Below the pieces are notes generated by a model. It had not been told where the DNA came from. It ran no database searches and was given only the letters and a program-made list of their open reading frames with translations. A stretch of 6,563 nt of DNA from an uncultured Flavobacteriaceae bacterium. Lineage in GTDB: Bacteria > Bacteroidota > Bacteroidia > Flavobacteriales > Flavobacteriaceae. Positions 6,216 to 6,563 of the stretch are shown in pieces; position 1 is the first letter of the stretch, and the number at the start of each line of letters is the position of its first letter. The stretch covers positions 1 through 6,563 of the forward strand of contig CALIIP010000222.1 in assembly GCA_938018045.1 (NCBI GenBank). Direction: 5' to 3'. The position numbers and the translations under genes are program-made.

Positions 6216-6236
6216 GCAAAATTACTGCTATTTTGC
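6216..6236. repeat. Inverted repeat over the -7 box
   Basis: GCAAAAT (6216-6222) and ATTTTGC (6230-6236) are perfect inverted repeats separated by 7 bp, with a centre-to-centre distance of 14 bp. The left arm overlaps most of the -7 box at 6217-6224. The geometry would suit a dimeric regulator's operator, but 7-bp A/T-rich arms can arise by chance. Confidence 0.35.
6217..6224 (-). promoter_or_regulatory. Bacteroidetes -7 promoter box for the small ORF
   Basis: The minus strand reads TAATTTTG here, an exact match to the Bacteroidetes -7 consensus TAnnTTTG. Transcription would begin near 6210, leaving a 5' leader of about 20 nt before ATG 6191. No good TTTG -33 element is found at the usual distance, so the promoter may be weak or activator-dependent. 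Confidence 0.5.
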
Positions 6237-6290
6237 GACATATGATAAGTTTTCTGACTATTATTTTCATAAATAAAAATAACTAAAGAA

Positions 6291-6563
6291 CTATCTTAAA
6301 AACACTTTTTGGTACTTCACAAAATCTGGAAGGTTTACACCTTTAATAATGCAATTATCTATGATGATTTCAACATTTGAAAATAATTTTTTTTCCAAAA
6401 GATTAGCTCCATTTCCATTAATATTACAATCTTTGAAATAAAACTTTACCTTAGAGTTCTTTCTATTATTATAGGTTGCAGCAAATAACGTATCAATATT
6501 TATTTCACAGTTAATAAAGTAATAGGAACCTTCATTTTTTAGTTCTGGTTTGTTTACTATTCT
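6291..6563 (-). CDS. C-terminal part of an unrecognised protein with NC/DC repeats
   Basis: An open frame enters at the right edge and ends in TAG at 6291-6293, giving the last 90 residues; the start lies outside the window. No stop interrupts it. Three similar motifs recur: FINCEIN, FKDCNING and IDNCIIKG, with Cys at fragment positions 19, 46 and 71, a period of 25-27 residues. Each sits after a short beta-prone stretch (SYYFINC, VKFYFKDC, VEIIIDNC). Regular strands with an inward Asn/Cys ladder suggest rungs of a beta-helix or pentapeptide-like solenoid; this is inference from a short fragment. The two Asn-rich spacers (TYNNRKNS and NGNGANLL) would be loops. Function and location are unknown because the N-terminus is missing. 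Its stop is 99 nt before the ATG of the small ORF, which appears to have its own promoter. Confidence 0.75.
   Translation of the reverse strand, partial: RIVNKPELKNEGSYYFINCEINIDTLFAATYNNRKNSKVKFYFKDCNINGNGANLLEKKLFSNVEIIIDNCIIKGVNLPDFVKYQKVFLR

Overview
The window is AT-rich and looks like a chromosomal stretch from a member of the Bacteroidota, most likely a marine Flavobacteriaceae. Several features point there: ribosome-binding regions are A/T-rich without a Shine-Dalgarno sequence; secreted proteins have a Gln just after the predicted signal-peptidase cut; one start is preceded by a perfect Bacteroidetes -7 box (TAnnTTTG); and the families present (DUF1295, secreted DinB-like, CrtO-like, BASS) fit. 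Every gene I can support is on the minus strand, so the window reads from right to left.

From right to left it holds: (1) the C-terminal 90 codons of an unrecognised protein with repeating Asn/Asp-Cys motifs (6291 to beyond 6563); (2) a compact unit made of a -7 promoter box under a small inverted repeat, a 38-codon ORF for a basic peptide (6075-6191), and a strong intrinsic terminator (6030-6054); (3) a run of seven closely spaced genes from 5914 down to 1401, with gaps of 12, 25, 5, 29, 4 and 50 nt, ending at a hairpin at 1349-1387. In order these encode a bile acid:sodium symporter family transporter, a secreted DinB-like protein, a DUF1295 membrane protein, a small two-helix membrane protein, a soluble hypothetical protein, a CrtO-like membrane protein and a secreted alpha/beta-hydrolase; (4) a lipoprotein alpha/beta-hydrolase starting at 1291 and running off the left edge. 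This last gene and the small ORF are both absent from a simple list of complete long ORFs.

The seven-gene run reads as one operon. A speculative common theme is handling of a hydrophobic organic acid or its ester: extracytoplasmic esterases release it, the BASS carrier imports it with sodium, and the DUF1295 protein (distantly related to steroid 5-alpha-reductases) and the CrtO-like protein (related to a carotenoid acyltransferase) act at the membrane. No gene here has a substrate that can be read from sequence. I see no mobile element, tRNA, rRNA, CRISPR array or phage gene.
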